A stretch of DNA of 22,957 nucleotides from JAKASV01 sp964595035 (GTDB lineage: Bacteria > Babelota > Babeliae > Babelales > Vermiphilaceae): the NCBI GenBank assembly GCA_964595035.1, contig CAZQNW010000013.1, forward strand, positions 1 through 22,957, written 5' to 3'. Every line of letters starts with the position of its first letter. The first letter of the stretch is position 1. The position numbers and the translations under genes were made by a program. Below the pieces are notes generated by a model that saw only the letters and a program-made list of their open reading frames with translations, did not search any database and was not told the DNA's origin. Positions 8,757-17,073 of this stretch are shown here, one piece after another.

Positions 8757-9191
8757 ATGCGTTTATCAAGACGTCGTAGAAAGACTACTTTAACGGTGCC
8801 TGAGGTTACATTAACTCCTTTAATTGATACTGCTTTAAATTTATTAATTATTTTTATGATAACGACTCCCATGATTCACAATGCGATTAAGGTTAATTTA
8901 CCTCGAGGCAAAATAAAAGAAGACGCTGGAGCTATCCAAGATGTATGTGTTTATATTGAAAAAGCAGATCCCTTACATAACAAAGGTGAACAGCTTTACA
9001 TCAATGGAACATGTGTTGCATCAAAGGATCTTATAGCAGAACTTAAAAGGCGCGTTGGAAATGAGCAAGGGAAAATGGTGTATATAAAGGCTGATCGGGA
9101 TGTTAAGCATGGTACAGTAACAGAAATTGTTGATCAGATTAAATGCATCGAGGGAATAGCGCATGTTGCATTGGCCACTCAACGAGCATAA
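8757..9191 (+). CDS. tolR: TolR, motor partner of TolQ
   Basis: This is a 144-residue ExbD/TolR protein. It has a basic N-terminus (RLSRRRRK), then a single membrane helix with the signature LTPLIDTALNLLIIFMI (19-35). Asp24 is the residue expected to be protonated during ion flow. The periplasmic domain follows and ends with IKADRDVKHGTVTEIVDQIK, typical of the family. AAGGAG lies within the end of tolQ and the ATG follows the tolQ stop directly, so translation is probably coupled. The end overlaps tolA by 29 bp. Confidence 0.92.
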   Translation: MRLSRRRRKTTLTVPEVTLTPLIDTALNLLIIFMITTPMIHNAIKVNLPRGKIKEDAGAIQDVCVYIEKADPLHNKGEQLYINGTCVASKDLIAELKRRVGNEQGKMVYIKADRDVKHGTVTEIVDQIKCIEGIAHVALATQRA

Positions 9192-10188
9192 TAAATATTT
9201 ATTGTGGTTAGAGCTTGTTGTAATATCCGCTGTTTTGCACGGTATTCTTGGGGTTTTACTGTTTATATTGTATCCCCGAAAACGGGATAGCTTTTGTATC
9301 GAGCTGGGTAAAACTAAAAGTCCTACGTTGTTTATGCCTCTTAGAAGTGCGTCGTCTGTAACACGCGCGGCTAGATCTTCGCGCTGTGGAGCAGGGCATG
9401 GCCATATACAAGGAGGTATAACACAGGATGGAAAACTTACTCAACCAGTTGCTGAGTCTACTCCTGTTGCGCGCAAGGCTCGGTTGGCGAGTGATGTTAC
9501 ACTTGGCTTTCAAGATAAAAAATCTGCCCAAAAGACAGTAGCACGTGGGAAAAGAGATTCAAAAACAAAAAAGGCTTCTGCTGGTAAAACATCTTGTCGC
9601 AAGAAAAAAGCGCATGGCGCCTATAAACCTGTTAAGCAAGCTAAAAATACAAAAGTGAATTCAAAAATTGAACCCGCCAAAAAACAGCCGGAAAAGAAAG
9701 AATTGCCAAAAAATAGTAAGCATGAGCTTATGAAACCGGTAAAGCCTGTACAGCCTCAAATGCCTCAAGAACCCGAACCTGTATCTCAACCGTCTGTTCA
9801 AGAGCCTGAAACAATCCAAGAGTGCAATGAAGTGCAGTCAGGTGCACAACAGGAGGTGCCGTATGTACCGGATGATATGCTTATTCAACAGATTGTCTTA
9901 GGGGATGAGCCTATTGATGGCGACTGTATAAGTGCGGAACAGGCGCGTATGTATGAATGCATTGAACAAGAAATTGTTTCTCGCTGGCGACCTCCTTGTG
10001 GTTTATCAAAAGATTTGGTTTGTCATATAAAATGCAGTATTGATAACGATGGCAGCGTTTGTTCATGTATCACAGAAAAATCTTCAGGGGTACTCATCTA
10101 TGATATGGCAGCCCGTATGGCATCTTTATCCATGAAGTTGCCACGGTGGGCTTGGGGAAAAGATTTTACCATCGTATATAAACAATAG
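9163..10188 (+). CDS. tolA: TolA-like energy transducer
   Basis: The 341 residues follow the TolA/TonB plan. There is a membrane anchor at about 13-37, a long low-complexity Lys/Pro/Glu-rich spacer (about 100-235, with repeated KPVKP and PQEPEP patterns), and a C-terminal domain (about 257-341) containing QARMYECIEQEIVSRWRPP and the paired strands of a TonB/TolA C-terminal fold. It would span the periplasm and link the TolQR motor to TolB and the outer membrane. The start lies inside tolR with GAGGG nine bases upstream. Seven cysteines fall in or just before the C-terminal domain, which is unusual. The domain could equally be called TonB-like; the operon position decides for TolA. Confidence 0.82.
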   Translation: MLHWPLNEHNKYLLWLELVVISAVLHGILGVLLFILYPRKRDSFCIELGKTKSPTLFMPLRSASSVTRAARSSRCGAGHGHIQGGITQDGKLTQPVAESTPVARKARLASDVTLGFQDKKSAQKTVARGKRDSKTKKASAGKTSCRKKKAHGAYKPVKQAKNTKVNSKIEPAKKQPEKKELPKNSKHELMKPVKPVQPQMPQEPEPVSQPSVQEPETIQECNEVQSGAQQEVPYVPDDMLIQQIVLGDEPIDGDCISAEQARMYECIEQEIVSRWRPPCGLSKDLVCHIKCSIDNDGSVCSCITEKSSGVLIYDMAARMASLSMKLPRWAWGKDFTIVYKQ

Positions 10189-10195
10189 GAATGTT

Positions 10196-11530
10196 ATGAA
10201 TATTAAGCTCCATTTGGTTAAAGGTGTTTGCATTTTGAGTCTATTGTTTGTGTTACTTAGTGTAGCGCAGGAAGTTAAGGAACAGGGTATAACGGTATCA
10301 ATTGCTGCCGAGTCCTACGGTAAGATGCCTTTAATGCTTTCTGCATTAGGTCAAGAAGCTCAAGATCTTACTATGTTAGTTGATCTTGTACGACATGATT
10401 TATCATGGAGCGGTCAGTTTGATGTTTCTGTTGACCATGTAATGGCTGTTCCTACCAAAAAAGAGTTGCTTGCATATGCATTACGAGGTTTCCCATTAGT
10501 TCTTTTTATACAGCGCGAATCTGACGGTAGAAGTTTTGTGTGGCGCTTATATGATACAACGCAAGCTTTGATGATTAAAGGAAAGAGGTTGGTCAAAAAA
10601 GGTCCTGATGCCAGGATGTGGGCTCATGAATTGGCTGATATTCTTTGGCCGGTTCTTACAGGGCAAGAAGGCTTTTTTACTGCTAAAATTGCGTATTGCA
10701 AGGAGGTTAAATGTAAGAGAAAAAGACCATATAAGTATTTATGCGTAGCAGATTATGATGGAAGTAACGAGGTGGTACAAGTCCCTACCGTGGTAGTTGC
10801 TCCTCGATGGGGGAAAAATGGGCTGTTGTTTTACTCTGAATGTACCAATTCGAATATTCGTCTTAAATATATTGATATACAAGGTAAAGTGCATATAGCC
10901 TCAAATTTTGATGGGTTGAATATGTTGCCATCTTTTTCTCAAGATGGAACAATATCCGTTTATTGTGCTTCCAGGGGTAATGGGAATTGCCAATTATACT
11001 ATTGCGCTCCAGGAATCTTTAAGCAATTAACTCATAATGAAGGTAATAATGTTTCACCTTCATTAACCGCTGATGGTAAAAAAGTTTATTTCTGTTCAGA
11101 TTACGCAAAAGGGAAACCTGCAATTTATTGTATGGATATAGATTCCGGTACAATTAACGAGATAATTTCATCAGGTCTTTGCCCTCATTATTCAGATAAG
11201 GTTAATAAGCTGGTATATATCAAACAGGTGCAGGGTGTGGGGCAACTTTTTGTATACGATTGTTCTTCTGGGGCGACGGAACAACTTACATTCGATGCGT
11301 TGAGTAAGGATGAGTGTTCATGGTCTTCTTGCGGCAATTATATTGTCTATTCCACAGGATGTCCTCCAAAATCACGGATTGCGATGCTTAATGTTTTGAG
11401 CCGCCAACGTTATTGGATCACAAGCGATAATGTTGTATGTACTTATCCTTCTCTTTCTCCGGCAAATATAGCATGTTCTATGCCGTCTTTGGGGGATATT
11501 AATTGTATAATGGATCATAAGTTTTTCTGA
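10196..11530 (+). CDS. tolB: TolB, periplasmic beta-propeller
   Basis: A signal peptide (about 1-24, ending SVA) is followed by an N-terminal TolB domain (about 28-140) and a C-terminal six-bladed propeller made of repeats such as PSFSQDGTISVYCAS, PSLTADGKKVYFCSD and SWSSCGNYIVYSTG. TolB sits in the periplasm and cycles between TolA and Pal. The length of 444 is normal. AGGA lies just before the ATG and only 7 bp separate it from tolA. By my count the mature chain carries 17 cysteines, far more than usual for TolB. No pal gene follows in this window, although pal usually sits next to tolB. Confidence 0.9.
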   Translation: MNIKLHLVKGVCILSLLFVLLSVAQEVKEQGITVSIAAESYGKMPLMLSALGQEAQDLTMLVDLVRHDLSWSGQFDVSVDHVMAVPTKKELLAYALRGFPLVLFIQRESDGRSFVWRLYDTTQALMIKGKRLVKKGPDARMWAHELADILWPVLTGQEGFFTAKIAYCKEVKCKRKRPYKYLCVADYDGSNEVVQVPTVVVAPRWGKNGLLFYSECTNSNIRLKYIDIQGKVHIASNFDGLNMLPSFSQDGTISVYCASRGNGNCQLYYCAPGIFKQLTHNEGNNVSPSLTADGKKVYFCSDYAKGKPAIYCMDIDSGTINEIISSGLCPHYSDKVNKLVYIKQVQGVGQLFVYDCSSGATEQLTFDALSKDECSWSSCGNYIVYSTGCPPKSRIAMLNVLSRQRYWITSDNVVCTYPSLSPANIACSMPSLGDINCIMDHKFF

Positions 11531-11582
11531 TGTAATAGTGTGCAACATGAATGCCGACTTTGTCTATGTACAAAAAAATAAC

Positions 11583-11610
11583 TTGATCTTTTTTGATATT
11601 TCCTTATAGT
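11583..11610 (+). promoter_or_regulatory. Candidate promoter for the ftsH transcript
   Basis: TTGATC at 11583-11588 and TATAGT at 11605-11610 are spaced by 16 bp. A start near 11617 would give ftsH a leader of about 335 nt. Confidence 0.45.
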
Positions 11611-11912
11611 AATTATATACAGAATTTTCAAATAATTTATTAAAAGATAAGAATTATACTACATTCATTACCTGGAAACGGGGAAATGGAGGGAAAGAGC
11701 GGTCTTTGTAAAAGAAGGCCGTTCATTATTTTCATTATTTATGATATCCCCAGAGAGGGCTTAAGGAGCAAGTTAAAACAACAACAGATGGTAATTTTAA
11801 AGCCTAAAACTGTTTTGTAATGAGAGAGGTTATGGTTGATCTAACAACAAAACGGTGGTATTCTATATTAGAAATAACGACCAAGGTGTACGGGTGAATG
11901 GAGGGTCATATA

Positions 11913-11939
11913 ATGATTTATTTAAGTATGCTTAATTAA
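11913..11939 (+). CDS. Possible 8-codon leader peptide upstream of ftsH
   Basis: This frame encodes MIYLSMLN and has the best ribosome-binding site of the leader: GGAGGG at 11900-11905, seven bases before the ATG. Its TAA overlaps the AAGGA at 11938-11942 that serves ftsH, whose ATG is 12 bases further on. The arrangement fits translational coupling or a control peptide, but the frame is very short and coding is unproven. It is in frame with the ATG at 11898, so a 13-residue form is also possible. Confidence 0.3.
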   Translation: MIYLSMLN

Positions 11940-11951
11940 GGATCGATACCT

Positions 11952-13778
11952 ATGAAATCAAGAAAAATTTCTAATCAATTTTTACCTGGCGGCCCACAAA
12001 ATTTCATGAAATTTTTGATGGTGGGTTTTTTATTATTTTTAGCCTTAGGATCTTTGAATCATTTTACACAGCAATACAAACAGGTACAGTACAGTTATTC
12101 TCAATTTTTGAAAAAAGTTGAAGAAAATGGTGTAAAAAGCATCCGTGTTTCCGGGCAGGAAGCTGTGGGTGAGCTTAAAGACGGATCTCTTTATGAAACT
12201 ACCTTGCCTGAACGCTATAATCAGTGGGATATGCTAAAGGATCATGGTGTAGAAATAACCTTTTTAAGTGATTCAGGTAACTATTTCTTTTGGGTGATTT
12301 TAGCTTTATGTGGGCTTGGATTGATTATTGGTCTGTTCTGGTATGTATTACGCCAGATTCGTAATGGGTCTAATGCTCCCGGTAATATGTTTCCTTTGAG
12401 TAAAAGTAGGGCAAAAATGTTTATGCCTTCTTCTATTAAAGAGAATTTTGATTCTGTTGCGGGTGCTGCAGAAGCTAAAGAAGAACTTAAAGATATTGTA
12501 GATTTCTTGAAAAATCCTAATAAGTTCCGTCGTTTAGGTGCAAAAATCACACGTGGCGTTCTTTTAGTGGGCGAGCCTGGTAATGGTAAAACCTTGTTGG
12601 CTAAAGCAGTTGCCGGAGAGGCTAATTGTCCATTCTTTAGTATTAGTGGGTCTGACTTTATAGAGATTTTTGTTGGTGTTGGTGCAAGCCGTGTTCGTGA
12701 CTTATTTGCTCAAGCACGAAAGTCTGCTCCAAGTATCATTTTTATCGATGAACTTGATGCTGTAGGACGTCATCGTGGTAATGGTATTGGCGGTGGTAAC
12801 GATGAGCGTGAGCAAACTTTAAATCAACTACTAACAGAAATGGATGGATTCCAGACCAAAGAGGGTGCTGTTATAGTGCTTGCCGCAACCAATAGACCGG
12901 ATGTTTTAGATAAAGCTTTATTACGTCCCGGACGTTTTGATAGACGTGTAGTTGTTCCTTATCCGGACTTAATAAGCCGTGAACAAATTTTGAAGGTACA
13001 TGCGAAGGGCGTGCCTATTGATCCCTCAGTTGATTTGAATGTTATCGCGCGAGGTACACCGGGGTTTTCTGGAGCTGATCTTGCGAATCTTATTAACGAG
13101 GCTGCGATTACCGCATCTAAAAATAATCAGGATTTTGTTACAATACAGGATTTTGAAATGGCACGTGATAAGGTCGTTCTTGGTAAAGAAATAAAGAGTA
13201 TGGTTCGTACAAAAGAAGAACTTCGCATTACGGCTTTTCATGAAGCCGGGCATGCCATGTTAACCTTATTAAAGCCGGAATATACTGATCCTTTGCATAA
13301 GGTTACCATTATTCCAAGAGGACGTGCGTTAGGTGTTACCTATTCATTTCCTGAAAAAGATAAATACATGGTTTCAAAGAAAGAGATGGAGGCGCAGATA
13401 TTGACACTTATGGGTGGCCGCGTCGCGGAAGAAATTGTTTTTGAAACGGTAACGACGGGTGCTGCTCAAGATTTTCAAATGGCGAGTTCTATAGCCCGTG
13501 ATATGGTATGCCATTATGGTATGTCCGAACTTGGCAAGGTTGTTTATACACAGCATGATGGTGGGTTTGTGTACTCACAAAAAACAGCTGAACAAATTGA
13601 CCGTGTTGTCAATGCCATTGTCGATCAAAGCTATGCTACCGCTATGGACTTACTTACAAAAAATAGAGATAAGCTCGAATTGCTAGCTAACACATTGCTG
13701 GAAAAAGAGACGATGCATGCGGGAGAGATTTATGCATTGCTTGGCATTGAACCTCGGCAAGAGTTTAAATTTGTATAA
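11952..13778 (+). CDS. ftsH: FtsH, membrane-anchored AAA+ zinc protease
   Basis: FtsH extracts and degrades membrane and regulatory proteins using ATP. The 608 residues show both membrane segments (about 17-36 and 112-134) with a small periplasmic domain between them. The Walker A motif is GEPGNGKT (207-214), the pore motif FVG (240-242), Walker B IIFIDE (262-267), and the arginine fingers lie in RPGRFDRR (325-332). The zinc site HEAGH is at 430-434, with the third ligand probably Asp507 in TTGAAQD. Length and motif order are complete, so the enzyme should be active. AAGGA lies nine bases before the ATG. A long leader precedes it and a rhomboid protease gene follows after 20 bp. Confidence 0.97.
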   Translation: MKSRKISNQFLPGGPQNFMKFLMVGFLLFLALGSLNHFTQQYKQVQYSYSQFLKKVEENGVKSIRVSGQEAVGELKDGSLYETTLPERYNQWDMLKDHGVEITFLSDSGNYFFWVILALCGLGLIIGLFWYVLRQIRNGSNAPGNMFPLSKSRAKMFMPSSIKENFDSVAGAAEAKEELKDIVDFLKNPNKFRRLGAKITRGVLLVGEPGNGKTLLAKAVAGEANCPFFSISGSDFIEIFVGVGASRVRDLFAQARKSAPSIIFIDELDAVGRHRGNGIGGGNDEREQTLNQLLTEMDGFQTKEGAVIVLAATNRPDVLDKALLRPGRFDRRVVVPYPDLISREQILKVHAKGVPIDPSVDLNVIARGTPGFSGADLANLINEAAITASKNNQDFVTIQDFEMARDKVVLGKEIKSMVRTKEELRITAFHEAGHAMLTLLKPEYTDPLHKVTIIPRGRALGVTYSFPEKDKYMVSKKEMEAQILTLMGGRVAEEIVFETVTTGAAQDFQMASSIARDMVCHYGMSELGKVVYTQHDGGFVYSQKTAEQIDRVVNAIVDQSYATAMDLLTKNRDKLELLANTLLEKETMHAGEIYALLGIEPRQEFKFV

Positions 13779-13798
13779 GATTTTTACATAGTATCGAT

Positions 13799-14533
13799 AT
13801 GAAGTTTAAAAAGAGTCTGTTTGTAATTAGTTTCTTGCTTGGCGGGTTTGCGGGGCAAGTTTGTTGCGAGCAAAATAGTGGTTTAAGCAGATTTTCTTCC
13901 CTAGTAGGTCCTGTGCTTCGTGTGTTATCTTCTCAAAGACGCATAATGCCGCAATGGCTTTCTTCTTCGTGTAATAGGGTATTAAATGTGTGCAAAACCT
14001 ACCCGGTTTCAGTAAGTCTATTTGCCGCTCATCTATGTGTATATGCTGCTCAGCTTTATTATGGTCACGTTAATGGCTCTGATCTGAACATGAAATTTGG
14101 AAAATGGAATAGCGCTGTACAGCGCGGGCAATGGTGGCGATTGTGTACGAGTATGTTTTTACATGCAAACTTGTTGCATTTGGCTATGAATAACTATTCT
14201 CTCGTTAATTTAAGTCCATTAGAGCAACATTTGGGGTCAAAAAAGTTTTTTGCATTGTATATGGCATCCGGCATTTTTGCCAATTTGATGAGCTATTTAT
14301 TGGGGAAGCCGCAATGTTTATCTGTAGGAGCTTCCGGAGCCATATACGGCTTGTTGGGTGTTGCCTATGGAAGAGCCATCAAGCGAGGAGGTGTTTCTGC
14401 CGGTGTCATTGCCAAAAGCTTAGCTCCTGGTTTTATTTTGTCGATTTCGGGTGCGTTGCCACAGCAAGATAATGTTGCTCATGCCAGTGGGTTGGCCGGT
14501 GGGTATATATTAGGAAAAATATTCGCCGATTAG
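13799..14533 (+). CDS. Rhomboid family intramembrane serine protease
   Basis: Rhomboids cleave transmembrane substrates inside the bilayer. The 244-residue protein has an N-terminal hydrophobic stretch (1-22) that looks like a signal or first membrane helix, then a soluble linker and the rhomboid core. RGQWWRLCTSMFLHANLLHLAMN (109-131) is the conserved loop and second helix. GASG at 177-180 carries the nucleophile Ser179, and AHASGLAGG at 227-235 supplies His228. The dyad is therefore intact. No good ribosome-binding site is seen before the ATG; the short distance from ftsH suggests read-through translation in one transcript. The substrate cannot be told from sequence. Confidence 0.9.
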   Translation: MKFKKSLFVISFLLGGFAGQVCCEQNSGLSRFSSLVGPVLRVLSSQRRIMPQWLSSSCNRVLNVCKTYPVSVSLFAAHLCVYAAQLYYGHVNGSDLNMKFGKWNSAVQRGQWWRLCTSMFLHANLLHLAMNNYSLVNLSPLEQHLGSKKFFALYMASGIFANLMSYLLGKPQCLSVGASGAIYGLLGVAYGRAIKRGGVSAGVIAKSLAPGFILSISGALPQQDNVAHASGLAGGYILGKIFAD

Positions 14534-14538
14534 ATAAT

Positions 14539-14566
14539 TTGAAAAAAATGTTTATTTTAGTACACT
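14539..14566 (+). promoter_or_regulatory. Candidate promoter for rpmB-rpsT
   Basis: TTGAAA at 14539-14544 and TACACT at 14561-14566 are separated by 16 bp. Transcription would begin near 14573, about 60 nt before the rpmB start. Confidence 0.5.
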
Positions 14567-14632
14567 ATAGGAACATAGGAAAATATTAAAATTTGCAAAC
14601 AAGTATAGTTTTGACTGAAAGGATTAGGTTTC

Positions 14633-14836
14633 ATGGCTCGTATATGTGATATCTGTGGTAAGGGACCACGCGTTGCCAATTTAGTAAGCCACGCTAATAA
14701 TCGTGTAAAACGCTGGGTTTATCCCAATACCCATAAAATGCGTTACACTATTACCAACAGTGCCTGTAATAAAGTTCATGCAGGAACTGTTTGTGCAAAG
14801 TGTGTTAAAGCAGGCAAGGTTACAAAGGTTGTTTAA
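14633..14836 (+). CDS. rpmB: 50S ribosomal protein L28
   Basis: This is a 67-residue basic protein with the L28 start MARICDICGKGP and the block NRVKRWVYPNTHKMR. Cysteine pairs C5/C8 and C54/C57 (CAKC) form the zinc-ribbon of the C+ type of L28. L28 is a component of the large subunit. AAAGGA lies upstream of the ATG. It is followed after 31 bp by rpsT. Confidence 0.96.
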   Translation: MARICDICGKGPRVANLVSHANNRVKRWVYPNTHKMRYTITNSACNKVHAGTVCAKCVKAGKVTKVV

Positions 14837-14867
14837 TTAGTTTTGTGAATTTCTTAAAAGGTTAACA

Positions 14868-15155
14868 ATGGCCAATATTAAATCGGCAAAAAAACGCGCT
14901 AAACAAAGTGAAAAAAGAAGAGTTATTAACGCTTCTCGTAGATCAGCAATAAAGAGTTCAACTAAGGGTTTGCTCGATGCTATTGCCCAAGGTAAAGATA
15001 TTGCAACTCTTAAAGAATTACTCAAGAATGTTGAATCTCAAGTTGCACGTGCTAAAAATAAGCATACCATGCATAAAAACGCGGCAGCTCGCAAGGTAAG
15101 TCGTTTAGCTAAACGCGTACAAGCATTCCAGAAATCCGGTGCTAAAGCTGCATAA
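14868..15155 (+). CDS. rpsT: 30S ribosomal protein S20
   Basis: This 95-residue, strongly basic, helical protein starts MANIKSAKKRAKQSEKRR, the standard S20 opening, and contains KNKHTMHKNAAARKVSRLAKRV near 63-84. S20 binds 16S rRNA early in small-subunit assembly. AAAAGG lies six bases before the ATG. A clear intrinsic terminator follows at 15188, closing the rpmB-rpsT transcript. Confidence 0.96.
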   Translation: MANIKSAKKRAKQSEKRRVINASRRSAIKSSTKGLLDAIAQGKDIATLKELLKNVESQVARAKNKHTMHKNAAARKVSRLAKRVQAFQKSGAKAA

Positions 15156-15187
15156 CGAATATTAGTTATTCACATGATATTATATGT

Positions 15188-15228
15188 ATTCAGTAAGTCT
15201 GATTTGTTCCGGCTTACTGAATTTTTTT
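15188..15228 (+). terminator. Intrinsic terminator after rpsT
   Basis: ATTCAGTAAG (15188-15197) and CTTACTGAAT (15213-15222) form a perfect 10-bp stem with a 15-base loop, followed by a run of seven T. The T-run points to the plus strand only. It nearly touches the convergent mrdA stop codon. Confidence 0.9.
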
Positions 15229-15229
15229 G

Positions 15230-17068
15230 TTACATAATAGTTAGTTGATTGCTTGTTGCCTGGTTTTGTGGAACAAAAAATAATGGAATTTCTTGTTCAT
15301 CGCAGGTATCTTCGTTAGGAGATTCTTGAAAAGATTCAGATGTAACTTGGTTATGTTCAATATGATTACGATAAGCTATCAAGAAATTTCTCGCAAGCTG
15401 CGTTGGTACCCGTGATGAGCCGCCATGTTCTACTAAAACTATTAATACGAGAGGTTTTTGGTCTTGAAATTTAAAGTAGGAAGCAAACCAAGCGTGAGGG
15501 AGATACTCATCTCCTAACTCTTCTTTTGAAAGTGCACCTACTTGAGCGGTACTTGTTTTTGCAAAGATATCGAATCCTCGTAATCTTCCGATCCTTCTTC
15601 CTGTGCCATGTATAACAACTTCTTGCATCGATCGTTTGATAAATGCAAGTGTATCTGGTTTAATGTCTAAACGGTGTTTCTCGATAGGTTCTTCAATGAG
15701 TATACGCGGTTTTACAAGATTACGTGTAAATATGCTGCCAATCATGCGGGCTATTTGAATCGGTGTTACGGAAAGGTAGCTTTGGCCGATGGCAACGGAT
15801 AACGTATCTCCTGGCCACCATCGTTCACGTTTGGTTTTTATCTTCCATGCTCGATCTGGTATAAGACCTTCTTTTTCGGCAAAGATAATACCTGTTTTTT
15901 GGCCTAAGCCAAATCGCCTTGCATAGTCTGCAATGAGATCTATATTGATTCTCCGGCCTACATCAAAGAACAAAATATTGCATGATCGAGCCAAACATTC
16001 ACAGGCTGTCAATGTGCCATGGCCTGTATGAAGGTTGCACATATATTTGTGATTACCGAACATATAGTATCCTGGACAAAACCACAATGTGTCTGGCGAA
16101 ATAATGTTATGTTCAAGGGCTGCGCACATGGTAATAATCTTGAATATTGATCCCGGTGGGTAACAGGCATTAAATGCCCTATTAAGAAACGGTTGTTTTT
16201 CTTGTAATGAGAGCCATTCTTCTTGAGTAAAGCGATGTAAAAAGAACTCCGGGTCGAAATCGGGCCTTGAAACAAGTGCTTTAATGGAACCGTCCTCTGG
16301 ATCCATGAGAATTATAACGCCGGATTGATTATCTGGAAATATAGAATCTGCAATGGTTTGTAGTGTAAAATCAATCGTCGTATTAATATTTTTGCCTGCG
16401 AGTCCCTTGCTCATTTCTGTTTCTGCAAGACTTGTTCCAAAAGAATTTATTGTTCTTAAGCGAGATCCTTCAAGTCCCTTGAGATCCTCTTCGCATATTT
16501 TTTCCAAACCCATTTTACCGAGAGTTTGGGCATCCATATTGCCAAGATACCCGATAATATGACATGCAGTTTTATGGTGCGGATAATGTCTTTTAAATGT
16601 CGTTTCTATTTTGATGTTATCTGCCGCTGCAAGTTGTTCTTCAAGCTGACTGAGCTGTTCAAAACTAAGATCTTGAACGAGGAGTATATCTTTCGAATAA
16701 CGTTCTGTATGAACGAGCGATGCCCATAATTCTGTATCTTCACACAACTCTTTTCCTGTTATTTCGGTTATTTTTTTAAGGATTTCTCGCTGTTCGTTTG
16801 TTAGTGTACGATTTCCTGTTCCGTGCCAGTATAGGTTTATTGCCGGCCGGTTAGTTGCAAGTAGTTCGCCATGAATATCGAGAATATTTCCACGCAATGA
16901 ACGTATTTTTTCCAGTCGCATATAATTTTTTTGACTTTGAATAAAAAGTATATGCTGTTGAATGATTTGAAGATATATTAAGCGGGAGAGTATAATAACT
17001 GCTACGCTTATGATAAACGTACATATATGACGAATCTTAACATTTATGCTCTGCGAACTTACATCCAT
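15230..17068 (-). CDS. mrdA: Penicillin-binding protein 2 (peptidoglycan transpeptidase)
   Basis: This class B PBP cross-links peptidoglycan, normally with RodA in cell elongation. The 612 residues comprise a membrane anchor (about 13-35), a pedestal domain with RSLRGNILDIHGELLATN (56-73) and the transpeptidase domain. The active-site motifs are SIFK (Ser307-Lys310, after YPPG), SCN (362-364) and KTS (504-506, in AKTSTAQVG). The last is normally KTG or KSG, so Ser506 is unusual. Other PBP2 signs are ETTFKRHYPHHKTACHIIGY and GQSYLSVTPIQIA. PBP3/FtsI is the alternative; overall layout favours PBP2. The gene starts 5 bp after the xerD stop, with AAGG ten bases upstream, so the two are likely co-transcribed. 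No rodA is nearby. Confidence 0.9.
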   Translation of the reverse strand: MDVSSQSINVKIRHICTFIISVAVIILSRLIYLQIIQQHILFIQSQKNYMRLEKIRSLRGNILDIHGELLATNRPAINLYWHGTGNRTLTNEQREILKKITEITGKELCEDTELWASLVHTERYSKDILLVQDLSFEQLSQLEEQLAAADNIKIETTFKRHYPHHKTACHIIGYLGNMDAQTLGKMGLEKICEEDLKGLEGSRLRTINSFGTSLAETEMSKGLAGKNINTTIDFTLQTIADSIFPDNQSGVIILMDPEDGSIKALVSRPDFDPEFFLHRFTQEEWLSLQEKQPFLNRAFNACYPPGSIFKIITMCAALEHNIISPDTLWFCPGYYMFGNHKYMCNLHTGHGTLTACECLARSCNILFFDVGRRINIDLIADYARRFGLGQKTGIIFAEKEGLIPDRAWKIKTKRERWWPGDTLSVAIGQSYLSVTPIQIARMIGSIFTRNLVKPRILIEEPIEKHRLDIKPDTLAFIKRSMQEVVIHGTGRRIGRLRGFDIFAKTSTAQVGALSKEELGDEYLPHAWFASYFKFQDQKPLVLIVLVEHGGSSRVPTQLARNFLIAYRNHIEHNQVTSESFQESPNEDTCDEQEIPLFFVPQNQATSNQLTIM

Positions 17069-17073
17069 ATGGG

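Larger units (their letters stand above)
11531..11951 (+). other. 421-bp ftsH leader region with hairpin and chained mini-ORFs
   Basis: No established gene is present. A promoter lies at 11583-11610. Downstream, base composition rises in G, and a hairpin forms at 11698-11723 (CGGTCTT pairing with AAGGCCG, with flanking wobble pairs and a 6-base loop). Three short frames then run head to tail: 11686-11820 (44 aa, starting MEGKSGLCKRRPF), 11820-11897 (25 aa, sharing TAATG with the first), and 11898-11939 (13 aa, starting right after the TGA of the second). They could be leader peptides, remnants of a decayed gene, or chance frames within a structured 5' UTR. I recognise no known riboswitch, 6S, tmRNA, SRP or RNase P core motif. 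Confidence 0.5.

Noticed and set aside
11686..11820. The 44-residue frame contains IIFIIYDIPREGLRSKL, loosely like the start of a Cas2 protein.
   Set aside because: The likeness is limited to about ten residues, the length is half that of Cas2, and there is no CRISPR array or other cas gene in the window.
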